DNA from: Sphaerisporangium rufum
Lineage (GTDB): Bacteria; Actinomycetota; Actinomycetes; Streptosporangiales; Streptosporangiaceae
Assembly: GCF_016863395.1 (NCBI RefSeq)
Contig: NZ_BOOU01000097.1
Location: forward strand, 1 to 52,548
DNA: 52,548 nucleotides
Direction: 5' to 3'
Shown here: positions 51,737-52,548 of the stretch, piece by piece
Numbering within the stretch: the first letter of the stretch is position 1
Layout of the letters: every line of letters starts with the position of its first letter
Translations under genes and position numbers: made by a program
The notes under the pieces: generated by a model
What the model saw: the letters and a program-made list of their open reading frames with translations, nothing else
The model's database searches: none
Told to the model about the DNA's origin: nothing

Positions 51737-52483
51737 TCAGACGAAGGCGGCGGCCAGCCAGTTCTTCCAGGCCTGCTCGACCGCGGCGCCGTCCACGTCG
51801 GTGAAGCTGTGCTGCTCGACCACGACGGTGTCCCGGTAGCCGTGCATGAACATGTACAGGGCGTCGGCGGTGCACACGCTCGGCACGCTCGGATGGTCGG
51901 TGCGCTCGACCACCCCCTCGGCGGCGGGCAGCCCGGGCACCGACAGCCGCACCGGCGTGCCGGCGGTGAGCTCGCCGGTCACGCCGAGGGCGCTTTTGAA
52001 GGCGGTCCACACCCGGTCGTGGTCGGGCACCTGCGGGCCGGGCACCAGCGTGTTGAACGTGGAGGTGCGCCCGGGGAAGTGCTTGAGATAGGCGGCCAGC
52101 TTGTGCAGGTACATGCCGTCGCCCTTCTTCAGCGCGTCGTACTGCGCCTCCCAGTCCTCGCCCAGGAAACCGCTGTGCACCAGGCGCAGCACGGTGCTGC
52201 CGCCCTCGCGGCCCTCGATGAGGTAGTCGAACGCCATGAACGTGCCGTCGGGGTTGTCCCCCGTGCGGTAGGAGAACCGCTTGCCCGGTTCCCAGGCCGT
52301 CACGGTGCTCTCCTGGGAGCGGCCCATCATGCTGTGCCGGACGATCCCGCCCTCACGCGGCTCCACCTCGTTGCGCCCCATGAACCACGAGTCGATGCCC
52401 GGACCGGTGGAGATGGCCTCCCACACCTGCTCGGGGGTCGCGTCGAGGGGGATCTCTTCCCGCACCTCGAATTCGTGCCGCAT
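51737..52483 (-). CDS. SRPBCC-family (AHSA1-like) protein, copy 2
   Basis: 248 residues, paralogous to the product at 44747-45490 along its whole length (IPLDATPEQVWEAISTGPG; SWFMGRNEVEPREGG; AWEPGKRFSY; LHKLAAYLKHFPGR; C-terminal VEQAWKNWLAAAF). AAGGAGC precedes the ATG. It is one base downstream of the stop of a gene whose tail matches the ArsR-like regulator, so the regulator-SRPBCC pair is duplicated. The two copies are in opposite orientation about 6 kb apart. Confidence 0.85.
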   Translation of the reverse strand: MRHEFEVREEIPLDATPEQVWEAISTGPGIDSWFMGRNEVEPREGGIVRHSMMGRSQESTVTAWEPGKRFSYRTGDNPDGTFMAFDYLIEGREGGSTVLRLVHSGFLGEDWEAQYDALKKGDGMYLHKLAAYLKHFPGRTSTFNTLVPGPQVPDHDRVWTAFKSALGVTGELTAGTPVRLSVPGLPAAEGVVERTDHPSVPSVCTADALYMFMHGYRDTVVVEQHSFTDVDGAAVEQAWKNWLAAAFV

Positions 52484-52484
52484 G

Positions 52485-52548
52485 TCACTGCTCCTTGTCC
52501 GGTGTCGGGCCGGGGCCGCTGTGGTCCGGCCGCACGGTGATGCTCGGG
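52485..52548 (-). CDS. 3' end of an ArsR-like regulator gene (partial)
   Basis: The last 20 codons read SITVRPDHSGPGPTPDKEQ and stop at TGA 52487-52485, one base before the SRPBCC start. The IVALHP/ITVRPD strand and the Gly-Pro-rich tail correspond to the C-terminus of the regulator at 44106-44747. The rest of the gene is outside the window. Confidence 0.55.
   Translation of the reverse strand, partial: PSITVRPDHSGPGPTPDKEQ

Overview
The window is 52.5 kb of very GC-rich DNA with dense short operons, many GTG and TTG starts, ATGA/GTGA stop-start overlaps, several probable leaderless promoters and almost no non-coding space. Together with the gene families (HxlR, PadR, MerR, UTRA-type GntR, ABM-globin fusion, fused SecDF, UvrA-like paralogue) this points to a filamentous actinomycete chromosome (Streptosporangiales/Streptomycetales-like). 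The genus cannot be fixed from the sequence alone. No rRNA, tRNA, CRISPR array or intact transposase was seen. The content is that of an accessory chromosomal arm: small self-regulated cassettes, each with its own regulator and often a readable palindromic operator.

Layout. 0-2.7 kb: quinone-reductase-like/hydrolase/SDR operon behind a palindrome. 2.7-6.4 kb: a low-gene-density island with a zinc-finger coiled-coil protein, an AadA-like nucleotidyltransferase, and many copies of an 18-bp repeat that look like decayed mobile-element ends. 6.4-10.7 kb: secreted beta-helix protein; NmrA/HxlR pair; small regulator-like protein coupled to an epoxide hydrolase. 10.8-13.7 kb: trpB-trpA-gntR operon. 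13.7-18.5 kb: SnoaL-like/TetR pair, TetR-cupin pair, and PadR followed by an in-frame chimera of an ABC ATPase with the tail of a penicillin-acylase-type hydrolase. 18.5-24.4 kb: ComB-like phosphatase, MerR, ThuA/Gfo-Idh-MocA pair, flavin reductase plus MDR reductase divergent from an AraC regulator. 24.4-30 kb: truncated MerR coupled to a BtrH-like protein, AraC/VOC, LysR/EamA/YbaK, and an ABM-truncated haemoglobin fusion behind a perfect 29-bp palindrome. 30-38.9 kb: transhydrogenase pntA-pntB and a signalling block (three sensor kinases, one stand-alone receiver, one NarL regulator). 38.2-41.1 kb: TetR and a carotenoid-oxygenase-like protein lacking its iron ligands, then a haloalkane-dehalogenase-like hydrolase. 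41.2-44 kb: small secreted protein and fused SecDF. 44-52.5 kb: two copies of an ArsR-SRPBCC module in opposite orientation, enclosing a graveyard of gene fragments, a LysR/DapA-family pair and a UvrA-like ATPase.

How it works together. Most cassettes look like chemically induced detoxification or redox units (MDR, SDR, NmrA, flavin reductase, epoxide hydrolase, SnoaL, VOC, SRPBCC) under local repressors. There is no PKS, NRPS or terpene core, so this does not look like one biosynthetic cluster. A second theme is gene erosion: the ABC-acylase chimera, the MerR without an effector domain, the ligand-less carotenoid oxygenase, kinases with altered ATP-binding motifs, and fragments of LysR, TetR and SDR genes around a ~100-bp duplicated segment.
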